Assembly: GCA_012728855.1 (NCBI GenBank)
Contig: JAAYEH010000137.1
Coordinates: forward strand, 1-64,000
Reading direction: 5' to 3'
DNA length: 64,000 nt
Origin: Rhodopirellula sp.
GTDB taxonomy: Bacteria > Planctomycetota > Planctomycetia > Pirellulales > Thermoguttaceae
Positions 40,184-48,300 of this stretch are shown here, piece after piece. The translations under genes were made by a program, and so were the position numbers. Numbering within the stretch: the stretch's first letter is position 1; every line of letters begins with the position of its first letter. The notes under the pieces are model-generated. The model did no database searches, had not been told where the DNA came from, and was given only the letters and a program-made list of their open reading frames with translations.

Positions 40184-41230
40184 ATGCGAGTCGCCTACTT
40201 CACCGGACTGAGAAGCATTGCAATCCGCGAGCAACCCGAACCGCGGATCGAGCAGCCGGCCGATGTCTTGCTGCGGGTCGATCGCGTCGGAGTTTGCGGG
40301 TCCGACGTTCACTACTACACCGACGGGCGGATCGGCGACCAAATCCTTCAGCTCCCGGCGACCCTGGGACATGAGTGTGCCGGAACAGTCGTCGAGGTCG
40401 GGCCGGGCGTCGAGCGGCTGCAGCCCGGAGACCGCGTGGCGGTCGATCCGGCTATCGCCTGCGGCCGATGCGACCAGTGCGATGCCGGGCGGGTGAACAC
40501 CTGCCGCAACCTGCGGTTTCTCGGCGGTCCCGGCGAAGCCCCCGGGGCGGCAGCCGATCGGATTGTGGTGCCCGCCGACAACTGTCTCCGCGTGCCCGAC
40601 GGGATGTCGATGGAAGAGGCCGCGCTGGTCGAACCGCTTTCCATCGGGCTCTATGCGGTGCGATTGGGCGAGGTCTACCCGGCCGCCCGCGTGGCGGTGC
40701 TGGGGGCCGGCCCCATCGGGCTGAGCGCGCTGCTGTCGGCCAAGGCAACAGCGCCCGCCACAGTCTACGTTACCGATCGGATTGATCGGCGATTGGAGAT
40801 CGCACGTCGCTGCGGAGCCGATTGGACCGGCAATCCGCAGCGGGAGGACGTGGTTGAGACGATTCTGATGAAGGAACCCCGCGGGCTGGATCTGGTCTTC
40901 GAATGTTCCGGCGATCCGGCATGCATCGGCGAGGCCCAGCGGATGCTCACACCCGGGGGAACGCTGGTTCTCGTCGGCATTCCCAGCGACCCTTCCATTT
41001 GCTTCGACATCCACACAATGCGCCGCAAGGAACTCACGTTCAAGAACGTGCGGCGGCAGAAGGGCTGCATCGCGCCGGCGATCCGCCTGATCAGCGAAGC
41101 GGTTATCGACATCACCCCTTTGCTGACGCACCACTTCCCTCTCGATCGCATCCAAGAGGCATTCGATCTGGTGGCCGGGTATCAGGACGGGGTGGTCAAG
41201 GCGATCGTCGACTTGTCGGGCCAACGATAG
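40184..41230 (+). CDS. Zinc-dependent alcohol/sorbitol dehydrogenase-like enzyme
   Basis: 348 residues, MDR family. Catalytic zinc ligands in VGVCGSDVHYY and GHECAGTV; structural-zinc cysteines in CGRCDQCDAGRVNTC; NAD Rossmann motif VAVLGAGPIGLSAL. The order resembles sorbitol or L-threonine 3-dehydrogenases. AGGAAGG precedes the ATG. It is followed 10 bases later by a UroD-family gene, so it is likely in a polyol- or sugar-linked operon. Confidence 0.92.
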   Translation: MRVAYFTGLRSIAIREQPEPRIEQPADVLLRVDRVGVCGSDVHYYTDGRIGDQILQLPATLGHECAGTVVEVGPGVERLQPGDRVAVDPAIACGRCDQCDAGRVNTCRNLRFLGGPGEAPGAAADRIVVPADNCLRVPDGMSMEEAALVEPLSIGLYAVRLGEVYPAARVAVLGAGPIGLSALLSAKATAPATVYVTDRIDRRLEIARRCGADWTGNPQREDVVETILMKEPRGLDLVFECSGDPACIGEAQRMLTPGGTLVLVGIPSDPSICFDIHTMRRKELTFKNVRRQKGCIAPAIRLISEAVIDITPLLTHHFPLDRIQEAFDLVAGYQDGVVKAIVDLSGQR

Positions 41231-41240
41231 GAGCTTGTTG

Positions 41241-42458
41241 ATGACTTCACGAGACCGCGTGCTAACGGCGTTAAACCACGAGCAACCTGATCGCGTGCCG
41301 ATCGACCTGGGCGGCCACCGCTCGTCGGGAATCGCGGCGATTGCCTATGCCAAGCTGCGTAGAGCGCTGGGGCTGGCCGAGCGACCGGTCCGCGTCTACG
41401 ATCCGGTTCAGCAACTGGCGATCGTCGACGAGGACGTTTTGGATCGACTCAGAGTCGATACGATCGAATTGGGCCGCGGGTTTGCCCTGGACGATGAGCA
41501 CTGGGCCGACTGGACGCTCCCCGACGGCACGCCCTGCCAGATGCCTCGTTGGGCTCTGCCCGAGCGCGAAAGGGGTGCGTGGGTGATCCGATCGGCCGGC
41601 GGCCGCACGATCGCCAAGATGCCCGACGGCGCCCTTTACTTCGAGCAATGCCACTGGCCTTTTCTCGCCGATGATGACTTGGATCGCATCCCGGAGGCGA
41701 TGGCGGAGTGCATGTGGTGCGCCGTGCAATCGCCGCCGGGGCCTTTGGTCGGCGGCGCCGAGGGGGGGCGGATCTTGGCCGAGGGGGCTCGCCGGCTTCG
41801 CGAGAGGACCGATCGTGCGATCCTCGGGCTGTTCGGCGGAAACTTGCTGGAAATGGGGCAGTTTCTCTATCGCAACGATCATTTTCTGATGCTGCTGGCC
41901 GCACAGCCTAGCCGGGCGCAGGAGTTTCTCGATGGAGTCGTCGAGTTGCATCTCGCCCATTTGGAGACTTTTCTGGCGGCGGTGGGCGACTGGATCGACG
42001 TGATCGTATTCGGCGACGACCTGGGTATGCAGGCCGGGCCCCAGATCTCGCCGGCAATGTACCGCGAGTTTTTCAAACCGCGGCATGCCCGCATGTGGCG
42101 GCGAGCGAAGGAATTGGCCGACGTCAAAGTGATGCTCCACTGCTGCGGCGGCGTCCGCCCGCTGTTGGACGATTTGATTGATGCCGGGCTGGATGCCATC
42201 AATCCGGTCCAGATCTCTTGCTCGGGCATGGCCGCCGCTGCGCTGAAGGCCGACTTCGGCGACCGCCTGACGCTGTGGGGCGGCGGTTGCGATACCCATG
42301 CCGTGCTTTCCCGAGCAACTCCCGACGAAGTCCGCCGGCATGTCCGCCAGCAAGTCGCCATTTTCGGTCCCGGCGGCGGTTTTGTCTTTCAGCAGGTCCA
42401 CAACATTCTGGCCGACGTCCCGGCGGAAAACGTCATCGCCATGTTCGATGCCTTATAG
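41241..42458 (+). CDS. Uroporphyrinogen-decarboxylase family protein (MtaA/CmuA-like)
   Basis: 405 residues from the ATG at 41241 (AGGAG seven bases upstream; TTGs at 41235 and 41238 are weaker). UroD-like fold signals: HEQPDRVPIDLGG near the N-terminus, HCCGGVRPLLDDLIDAGLD in the middle, and a zinc-ligand-like His/Cys pair. Members that are not heme enzymes are often corrinoid methyltransferases or sugar-context enzymes. The neighbouring dehydrogenase and phosphoesterase favour a catabolic role (inference). Confidence 0.85.
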   Translation: MTSRDRVLTALNHEQPDRVPIDLGGHRSSGIAAIAYAKLRRALGLAERPVRVYDPVQQLAIVDEDVLDRLRVDTIELGRGFALDDEHWADWTLPDGTPCQMPRWALPERERGAWVIRSAGGRTIAKMPDGALYFEQCHWPFLADDDLDRIPEAMAECMWCAVQSPPGPLVGGAEGGRILAEGARRLRERTDRAILGLFGGNLLEMGQFLYRNDHFLMLLAAQPSRAQEFLDGVVELHLAHLETFLAAVGDWIDVIVFGDDLGMQAGPQISPAMYREFFKPRHARMWRRAKELADVKVMLHCCGGVRPLLDDLIDAGLDAINPVQISCSGMAAAALKADFGDRLTLWGGGCDTHAVLSRATPDEVRRHVRQQVAIFGPGGGFVFQQVHNILADVPAENVIAMFDAL

Positions 42459-42479
42459 ATGTATAGAATGAGGCAATCC

Positions 42480-43361
42480 ATGCCAATTACCAGCATCAAC
42501 CGCCGCGCGTTTCTCTACCGCTCCTCGCTGTTTCTGGCAGGCTCCGCGGTGCTGTCGGCGGACATCGTTCGAGCCGCGGAAGCTGAGCCCTTGGCGCGAC
42601 TCGGGCTGGTGACCGATTTGCACCACGCCGACAAGCCCCCGGCTGGATCGCGGTACTACCGGGAAACGCTGGGGAAGTTCGCCGAAGCGGCCCAGCGGTT
42701 CCAGCAAGAGAAGATCGACGGTCTGGTGGAACTAGGCGACATTATCGACGCGGCCGACTCGGTGGACATTGAGACGGGCTATTTGGAGCGGATTGCCCGC
42801 GAGTTTTCGGCCGTCCACGACCGCCACTACTACGTGCTTGGGAATCATTGCGTCGATACGCTCACGAAGGCGGAGTTTCTCGGAATCGTCGGCCAGGAGG
42901 CGTGCAGCTTCTCCTTCGACCTGGGCGGTTGCCACTGGGTCGTCCTCGACGCCTGTTTCCGCGGCGACGGCGAACCTTACGGCCGAAAGAATTTCAAGTG
43001 GACGGACGCCAATATTCCCGCGGCGCAGCTCGATTGGCTCCGGAGGGATCTGGCCCAAACACCGCAGAAGACCGTTGTCTTCATTCACCAGCGACTCGAC
43101 GAGGAGGGGCCCCACGCGGTCAACAACGCCGCGGAGGTCCGCGCAGTGCTGGAAGCCAGCGGCAAGGTACACGCAGTCTTGCAGGGGCATTATCACCGCA
43201 ACGACTACCGCGAGGTCGGCGGCATTCACTATGGCACGCTGGCGGCGATGATCGAGGGAAGCGGCGAAGAGAATAACGCGTATGGCGTCCTCGATATCCT
43301 CCCCGGCGACACGATTCGCATTGGAGGTTTCCGGAAACAGAAAGGCTACCAGTGGTCGTGA
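42480..43361 (+). CDS. Exported metallophosphoesterase
   Basis: 293 residues from the ATG at 42480 (GAGG upstream; earlier ATGs at 42459 and 42468 lie close to the preceding stop). A Tat-like signal (NRRAFLYRSSLFLAGSAVL) leads to a calcineurin-type core: VTDLHHAD, ELGDIID, YVLGNHCVD and GHYHRNDYR. The first DxH is intact (D-L-H), as is GNH. It would hydrolyse phosphoesters outside the cytoplasm. It follows the UroD gene by 21 bases. Confidence 0.88.
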   Translation: MPITSINRRAFLYRSSLFLAGSAVLSADIVRAAEAEPLARLGLVTDLHHADKPPAGSRYYRETLGKFAEAAQRFQQEKIDGLVELGDIIDAADSVDIETGYLERIAREFSAVHDRHYYVLGNHCVDTLTKAEFLGIVGQEACSFSFDLGGCHWVVLDACFRGDGEPYGRKNFKWTDANIPAAQLDWLRRDLAQTPQKTVVFIHQRLDEEGPHAVNNAAEVRAVLEASGKVHAVLQGHYHRNDYREVGGIHYGTLAAMIEGSGEENNAYGVLDILPGDTIRIGGFRKQKGYQWS

Positions 43362-43451
43362 CGATCAACATATCTGAGGGCGAACTGCCTAAGTGGGCAA
43401 TCGCTGAGATCTTCAACCTGCCACTTGACCCACGTTTTGAGAAGTAGAACC

Positions 43452-43976
43452 ATGCCAATTTCCGATTGTCCGATCGTCGGCATTCTTATGGGAAGCGACA
43501 GCGACTGGCCGAAGATCAAGGCGGCCGCTGCCGCGCTGGACGAGTTGGATATCCCCTACGATGCTCAGGTAATGAGTGCGCACCGCACGCCGGCCGTCGT
43601 CGAGCAATATGCGAAGACCGCGCGGGCGCGCGGCCTGAAAGTGATTATCGCGGCGGCGGGCGGAGCGGCCCATCTTGCCGGTGTCGTGGCGGCATATACG
43701 ACACTGCCGGTGATTGGAATTCCCGTGCCCACCGATTTGGCCGGCGGACTGGACTCGTTGCTCTCGATGGTGCAGATGCCCGGCGACGTTCCCGTGGCCA
43801 CCGTCGGCGCGGGGATGGGCGGGCCTCGCAATGCCGGGCTGTTGGCCGCTCAGATCCTGGCGCTGTCGGATGCGGGGCTCGAGGAGCGATTCGCTGCACT
43901 GAAACAGGGACTGGTCGAAAAAGTGGCGTCGAAAAACGCGGCGCTGGGGCGCACTTTGCGCGGGGAGTCGAAATGA
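43452..43976 (+). CDS. purE: N5-carboxyaminoimidazole ribonucleotide mutase (class I PurE)
   Basis: 174 residues from the ATG at 43452. The family motifs MGSDSDWP, SAHRTP and AAGGAAHLAGV are present, with the class I His in SAHR. It converts N5-CAIR to CAIR in purine synthesis. Its stop overlaps the mtnA start (ATGA), so the two are translationally coupled although they belong to different pathways. Residues before the ATG (from 43425) have no ribosome support. Confidence 0.95.
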   Translation: MPISDCPIVGILMGSDSDWPKIKAAAAALDELDIPYDAQVMSAHRTPAVVEQYAKTARARGLKVIIAAAGGAAHLAGVVAAYTTLPVIGIPVPTDLAGGLDSLLSMVQMPGDVPVATVGAGMGGPRNAGLLAAQILALSDAGLEERFAALKQGLVEKVASKNAALGRTLRGESK

Positions 43977-45118
43977 CCGAAGTACCGCGCAGTCAATCCT
44001 TGAAACACGTCGATACACTCGGCTGGGAGGGGGATGTCCACGGTTGCCTCCGGCTGATCGATCAGACACGGCTCCCCAGTGAGTTGATTCGGATCGATTG
44101 CCGGGATGCGGAGACCGTCTGGGAAGCGATCAAGATGCTGCGCGTTCGCGGTGCGCCGGCGATCGGCATTGCCGCGGCCTACGGGGTATGCGTTGGTGTC
44201 CAGAATGCGGTCGAGAGTGACGAGGCCGGTTTTTTCGCTCGGATGGAGGAGGTGTGCGACTATCTGGCGACCAGCCGGCCCACGGCAGTGAACCTGTTTT
44301 GGGCCCTGGAGCGAATGCGAAACGTCGCCTTGGCCGAGCGGGGGCGGAAGTCGCCGCGCGGGATTGCCGAGGCCCTGCTGGCCGAAGCTCGGCAAATCCA
44401 TGAAGAAGATCGCCGCATGTGCCGCGAGATCGGCCGTCACGGCGCCGCGCTGCTTGAGGACGGCCAAGGTGTGCTGACGCACTGCAATGCCGGGGGCCTG
44501 GCAACGGCCGACTACGGAACGGCGCTGGCTGTCTTTTTCGCGGCGGCCGAGTCAGGCAAGACCCTGCACGTCTACGCGGACGAAACCCGTCCCTTGCTTC
44601 AGGGCGCCCGGCTCACCGCCTGGGAACTCCAACAGCGCGGCATCGATGTCACGCTGATCTGCGACTCGATGGCGGCCCAGGTGATGCGCGAAGGCCGGGT
44701 GCAGACGGTTGTCACCGGCGCGGACCGGATTGCGGCCAACGGAGACACGGCCAACAAGATCGGTACGTACAGCGTTGCCCTGCTGGCCGCAGCCCACGAC
44801 ATTCCCTTCTACGTGGCCGCTCCCACGAGCACGTTCGATTTGGCCATCGCCACCGGCCACGAAATCCCGATCGAAGAGCGGGATCCTCGCGAGATCACCC
44901 ACGGGTTCGGACGCCAGACCGCGCCCGAGGGCATCAAGGTGTACAACCCGGCCTTTGACGTCACCCCCGCACGGCTCATCACGGCGATAATCTGCGAGAA
45001 GGGTATCATCAAACCGGTCGATCGCGAGCAGATCGCCGCGGTCGTGGGAGCCTCACCCGCCGGGAAACACCAGCCCGGAGAACGTCAAGAGCAGCGCCAG
45101 CACGGCGGCGACAAATAG
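43973..45118 (+). CDS. mtnA: S-methyl-5-thioribose-1-phosphate isomerase
   Basis: 381 residues. Motifs: RGAPAIGIAAAYG, LTHCNAGGLAT with the catalytic Cys, and TGADRIAANGDTANKIGTY with the catalytic Asp. It isomerises methylthioribose-1-phosphate to the ribulose form in methionine salvage. After the family end (GIIKPVDREQI) it has an extra tail of about 30 mostly polar residues whose codons overlap the end of the convergent symporter gene by 66 bases. Confidence 0.95.
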   Translation: MTEVPRSQSLKHVDTLGWEGDVHGCLRLIDQTRLPSELIRIDCRDAETVWEAIKMLRVRGAPAIGIAAAYGVCVGVQNAVESDEAGFFARMEEVCDYLATSRPTAVNLFWALERMRNVALAERGRKSPRGIAEALLAEARQIHEEDRRMCREIGRHGAALLEDGQGVLTHCNAGGLATADYGTALAVFFAAAESGKTLHVYADETRPLLQGARLTAWELQQRGIDVTLICDSMAAQVMREGRVQTVVTGADRIAANGDTANKIGTYSVALLAAAHDIPFYVAAPTSTFDLAIATGHEIPIEERDPREITHGFGRQTAPEGIKVYNPAFDVTPARLITAIICEKGIIKPVDREQIAAVVGASPAGKHQPGERQEQRQHGGDK

Positions 45119-46864
45119 AGCCCACCACGTCACGACGCTTGTGTACCAATGCCTGCCAAGGTCGTCGAAGAGGTTGAGTTTTCGCCAGTTGACCGTCACC
45201 TCGTCGGTCACCTGTTCCGGCCGCGGCGGGGCGGTGCTGAGACTGATGACGACGCACGCGACCATGCAGAAGGCCCAGTTGATGGCGGCCTGGTTCCCGT
45301 ACGGCGCAATCCAGGCAGGGTAGTCGCCGTACTGCACGAAGAGCTTCATCGCGATGCCCAGCAGGAAGCCGAGGATCACCGTGGTCGTAGCGCCGCGACT
45401 ATTGATCCGTTTCCAGAGGATCCCCAGGAGAAATACGGCTGCGAACGGCGGGGCGAAGAAGGCATAGAGCGACTGGATGTAGACGAAGAGGCTGCCGCCC
45501 AGCCGACCAATGAATCCACCCAGCACGATCGCGATCAGCAGCACAACCGCCGAGGAGACCACACCCATCGCAACCAGTTGCCGGTCCGATGCCGCGGGAG
45601 CGATCATCCGCTTGTAAATGTCGAGAGTGAAGATGGTCGCCGTCGAATTGAGCACCGAGTTGACGGTCGACTGGATCGCTCCGAACAGCGCGGCAAGGAA
45701 AAGCCCGCGCAGTCCGATAGGCACGAGAGTCTGGACCATGCGGACGTAGCCCTGGTCGGCGCTCGGTTGCACCTCCGGCCACGGTTTCAGCAGGATTTCG
45801 GGGTGCAGCGCGAAGAGAGTCAACCCCGGGATCACCACGATCGCCGGCATGAGCACCTTGAGAAAGCCGGCGAAGACGATGCCCATGCGGGCATGATAAC
45901 TGTTCCTGGCCCCCAGCACCCGCTGGATCATGAACTGGTTGAGCACATTGTACCAGATGCTGATCGAGAACACGCCGAAGACGATGCTCGACCAGGGGTG
46001 AGTCGGGTGGCTGATCGGTTGAAAGACGGAGAGGCGGTTGTACGAATCGGCGGCACTGAGATTGTGGACGTTGCGAACGACGGCCTCCCGCCAGATTCCC
46101 TGATTGGCCTGGTTGCGCTCGATCATCGTGCGGAATCCGTCGAGGAGGGTTCCACTCTCGCCCGCCAGCAGATGCAGCCCCAGAATCGTCACGGTTAATC
46201 CCCCGCAGACCATCACCACGACCGTGAACAGGTCGGTCCAGGCCACCGACGACAAGCCGCCGTAAATGGCCCAGACTCCCGCCACGATTGCCAACACGAT
46301 GATGGCGATCCACAGTTCCAGTTGGTCGGGCTCCAGACTGCCCGACGGAATGCGAGGGTGGCCGATGAGCAGTTCTGCCAGTCGATTGAGTTCCCCGTGG
46401 AACAGCCGCTGGATGGCAAGTGCCCCGCCGTAGAGCACGGCGGCAAGGAAGGCGACGATGTTGCTAATGATCGTCACCACGGCGAAGATCTGCCGCAGCG
46501 TGAGGCTGAAGCGTTTCTCGAGAAACTCCGGAATGGTGAACACGCGCGAAGCAAGGAGGAAGGGGATGAAGAACCAGATCAGCAGCGTGAAGCTGGCCAC
46601 GTTCATCCACTCCGACATCGCCACGCAGATGCCGTAGACCACCGCGGCGCCGATCATGCCAATGAAGTGTTCGGTGCTGATGTTCGAGGCGATGAAGGAT
46701 CCGCCCACCACGTACCAGGGAAGCCGCTTGCCGGCCAGAAAGTACTGTTCGGCGCCGGAGCGCTCTTTGCGACCGGCCCAATAGCCGACGACGGAAAGCC
46801 CGACGAAGAAGGCCAAAAAAGCAGCGTAGTCCCAGGCTTCTAGAGCGAACGAAAGGTTGTCCAT
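45053..46864 (-). CDS. SSS-family sodium/solute symporter
   Basis: 603 residues from the ATG at 46864 (GGGAG nine bases upstream). About 13 to 14 membrane helices, with the family pattern GYWAGRKERSGAEQYFLAGKRLPWYVVGGSFIA shortened here to GKRLPWYVVGGSF. It couples sugar, inositol, amino acid or similar uptake to sodium; the substrate cannot be told. Its last helix lies in the 66-base overlap with mtnA. Confidence 0.93.
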   Translation of the reverse strand: MDNLSFALEAWDYAAFLAFFVGLSVVGYWAGRKERSGAEQYFLAGKRLPWYVVGGSFIASNISTEHFIGMIGAAVVYGICVAMSEWMNVASFTLLIWFFIPFLLASRVFTIPEFLEKRFSLTLRQIFAVVTIISNIVAFLAAVLYGGALAIQRLFHGELNRLAELLIGHPRIPSGSLEPDQLELWIAIIVLAIVAGVWAIYGGLSSVAWTDLFTVVVMVCGGLTVTILGLHLLAGESGTLLDGFRTMIERNQANQGIWREAVVRNVHNLSAADSYNRLSVFQPISHPTHPWSSIVFGVFSISIWYNVLNQFMIQRVLGARNSYHARMGIVFAGFLKVLMPAIVVIPGLTLFALHPEILLKPWPEVQPSADQGYVRMVQTLVPIGLRGLFLAALFGAIQSTVNSVLNSTATIFTLDIYKRMIAPAASDRQLVAMGVVSSAVVLLIAIVLGGFIGRLGGSLFVYIQSLYAFFAPPFAAVFLLGILWKRINSRGATTTVILGFLLGIAMKLFVQYGDYPAWIAPYGNQAAINWAFCMVACVVISLSTAPPRPEQVTDEVTVNWRKLNLFDDLGRHWYTSVVTWWALFVAAVLALLLTFSGLVFPGG

Positions 46865-47349
46865 GATGAATCTCCCATTGGTTGCTGGGACAACCTTAGT
46901 GGATGAATGGGGCCAACGCAACGGGGTTCAAGAGGCCGACGTTTAGAGTAGGTGCATACGGGAATTTTGGCGCTGATTGCGTCACTCATCAAAGAGATCA
47001 ATTTCCGCGTCAAGGGATCGGAGACGTTCTGAAGTCGTCCGGAGGGGGCTGCGCGTATCCTCCTCCAAGTCCGTGTTGGTGCCTTACGAGACGACGACTG
47101 GCTAAGCCAATGGCTCCTGAGCCGCCCAGGTTCCTTTTTCTATCGCCCCACCACCCCGCACCGGCTGACCGTCGCTGCGTGAAAGAACCGAACGCCAGTA
47201 TCAACCCGCCGGCAGTCCCCGTGCTGCTGGTATAACACCCCACCCGATTATGCTCGGCAGGCAGGATCGGCGGGAGCGTTCTGGGAGCCATGCCTGATAG
47301 CGAGGCAGGCGAGCAAAAGAATTCAACCGTATTTCTGTGCAACGCAGTC

Positions 47350-47378
47350 TTGACATGCCGAAAAAAGACAACTAGGAT
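47350..47378 (+). promoter_or_regulatory. Strong sigma-70 promoter upstream of the TetR operon
   Basis: TTGACA (47350-47355), exact 17-base spacer, TAGGAT (47373-47378). The first operator starts 7 bases after the -10 box, at about the expected transcription start, so a bound repressor would block the polymerase. Confidence 0.75.
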
Positions 47379-47385
47379 TACATTC

Positions 47386-47404
47386 GGACGTGCGCGTCCG
47401 TCCG
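47386..47404. promoter_or_regulatory. TetR operator O1
   Basis: GGACGTGCGCGTCCGTCCG. It contains the inverted repeat GGACG-N4-CGTCC and continues with a direct half-site TCCG. It matches O2 at 17 of 19 positions. It begins just behind the -10 box of the promoter at 47350. Confidence 0.7.
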
Positions 47405-47453
47405 CGCATGGGGATGTGCGGAGTCGAAGCGTTGCACCCAACAGTTCGTTTAA

Positions 47454-47559
47454 CCGCAGTGCCCAACGGGCCGCGTGTCACGCAGCCAAATCGGGTACCA
47501 CCTGTTTTGCGACGGCGCAACGCCCCCTTCCCCTCCGCGCCGCCCGTTGAGCACTGCGG
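47454..47559. repeat. Inverted repeat in the efflux control region
   Basis: CCGCAGTG-CCC-AACGGGC (47454-47471) and GCCCGTT-GAG-CACTGCGG (47542-47559) are complementary apart from the middle three bases, with a 70-base loop. It lies between the two operators and could form a leader hairpin or be an inserted palindromic element of another type. Confidence 0.65.
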
Positions 47560-47610
47560 GTGAACGACCATCGGAAGAACTTCATGCGGTTTTTTGTGTG
47601 ACAACCGGAT

Positions 47611-47629
47611 GGACGTACCCGTCCGTCCG
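47611..47629. promoter_or_regulatory. TetR operator O2
   Basis: GGACGTACCCGTCCGTCCG, again with GGACG-N4-CGTCC plus TCCG, 36 bases before the regulator start. Together with O1, 225 bases away, it could support cooperative binding or a repression loop. Confidence 0.7.
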
Positions 47630-47664
47630 ACGAAATCGAAACTCAATGCGATCGACCTAAAAAC

Positions 47665-48300
47665 ATGCTCTCCACGGACCAACCAGTCACCTCCCGAAAC
47701 GCGGAGAAATACGACGCCATCCTCGAAGAGGCGATCCGGGTTTTTGCCGAGGTGGGGTTCCGGAATACCGATGTCCAGGTAATCGCCGATAAGGCAGGCG
47801 TCGGGAAAGGAACCGTCTATCGTTATTTCGGCAACAAGGAGGATCTGTTCTGGGCGGCCTGTTTCTCCGTCATGGAACGACTGGGCAACCACGTCACCCG
47901 TGCGGTCCAGGGTAATCACGGCGCTCTCCAAACGCTCCGCATGGCAGGTATGGCCTACGCCGAATTCTTCGAGAACAATCCCCATTACCTGGATGTTTTT
48001 GTCCAGGATCGGGCGGAGTTTCGCGGCGCCGCTCCCGACTCGCACAAGCAGTTTCAGCAAGAAATCCTGCAGGTCTTTGCCCTGGTTATCGAGCGAGGCA
48101 TCGCCGAGGGGGAGATTCGCCCGGTGGACGCCCATAAGACGATCACCGCGATGGCAAGTATGTTCTACGGAACGGTCAACTTCGCCTGCTACGTTAAGGA
48201 CCGTTACCGATTGAGCGAACTTGCCGAACACGGGCTCAATCTGTTTTTGGCGGGCATTCGGCAAGATCGTTCTGACGCCGTAAAGGATTCCGACCAATGA
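47665..48300 (+). CDS. TetR/AcrR-family regulator
   Basis: 211 residues. N-terminal helix-turn-helix is classical: FAEVGFRNTDVQVIADKAGV then GKGTVYRYFGNKEDLFW. The C-terminal helical part binds an inducer. It overlaps the efflux adaptor gene start (ATGA), and two matching palindromes lie upstream, so autorepression of the whole operon is expected. Confidence 0.95.
   Translation: MLSTDQPVTSRNAEKYDAILEEAIRVFAEVGFRNTDVQVIADKAGVGKGTVYRYFGNKEDLFWAACFSVMERLGNHVTRAVQGNHGALQTLRMAGMAYAEFFENNPHYLDVFVQDRAEFRGAAPDSHKQFQQEILQVFALVIERGIAEGEIRPVDAHKTITAMASMFYGTVNFACYVKDRYRLSELAEHGLNLFLAGIRQDRSDAVKDSDQ

Larger units (their letters stand above)
46865..47664. other. Long intergenic control region of the efflux operon
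   Basis: 800 bases without a supported gene; antisense open frames here lack ribosome sites. The left half shows nothing clear. The right half holds a strong promoter (47350-47378), two related operators (47386-47404 and 47611-47629) and an inverted repeat (47454-47559), described separately. Confidence 0.6.

Noticed and set aside
41271-42401. Minus-strand open frame opposite the UroD-family gene
   Set aside because: No ribosome site, no domain; the plus-strand gene is clear.
47454-47600. Possible group II intron fragment upstream of the TetR gene
   Set aside because: I looked for a domain V-type hairpin and a maturase; neither is there. Only the simple inverted repeat is supported.
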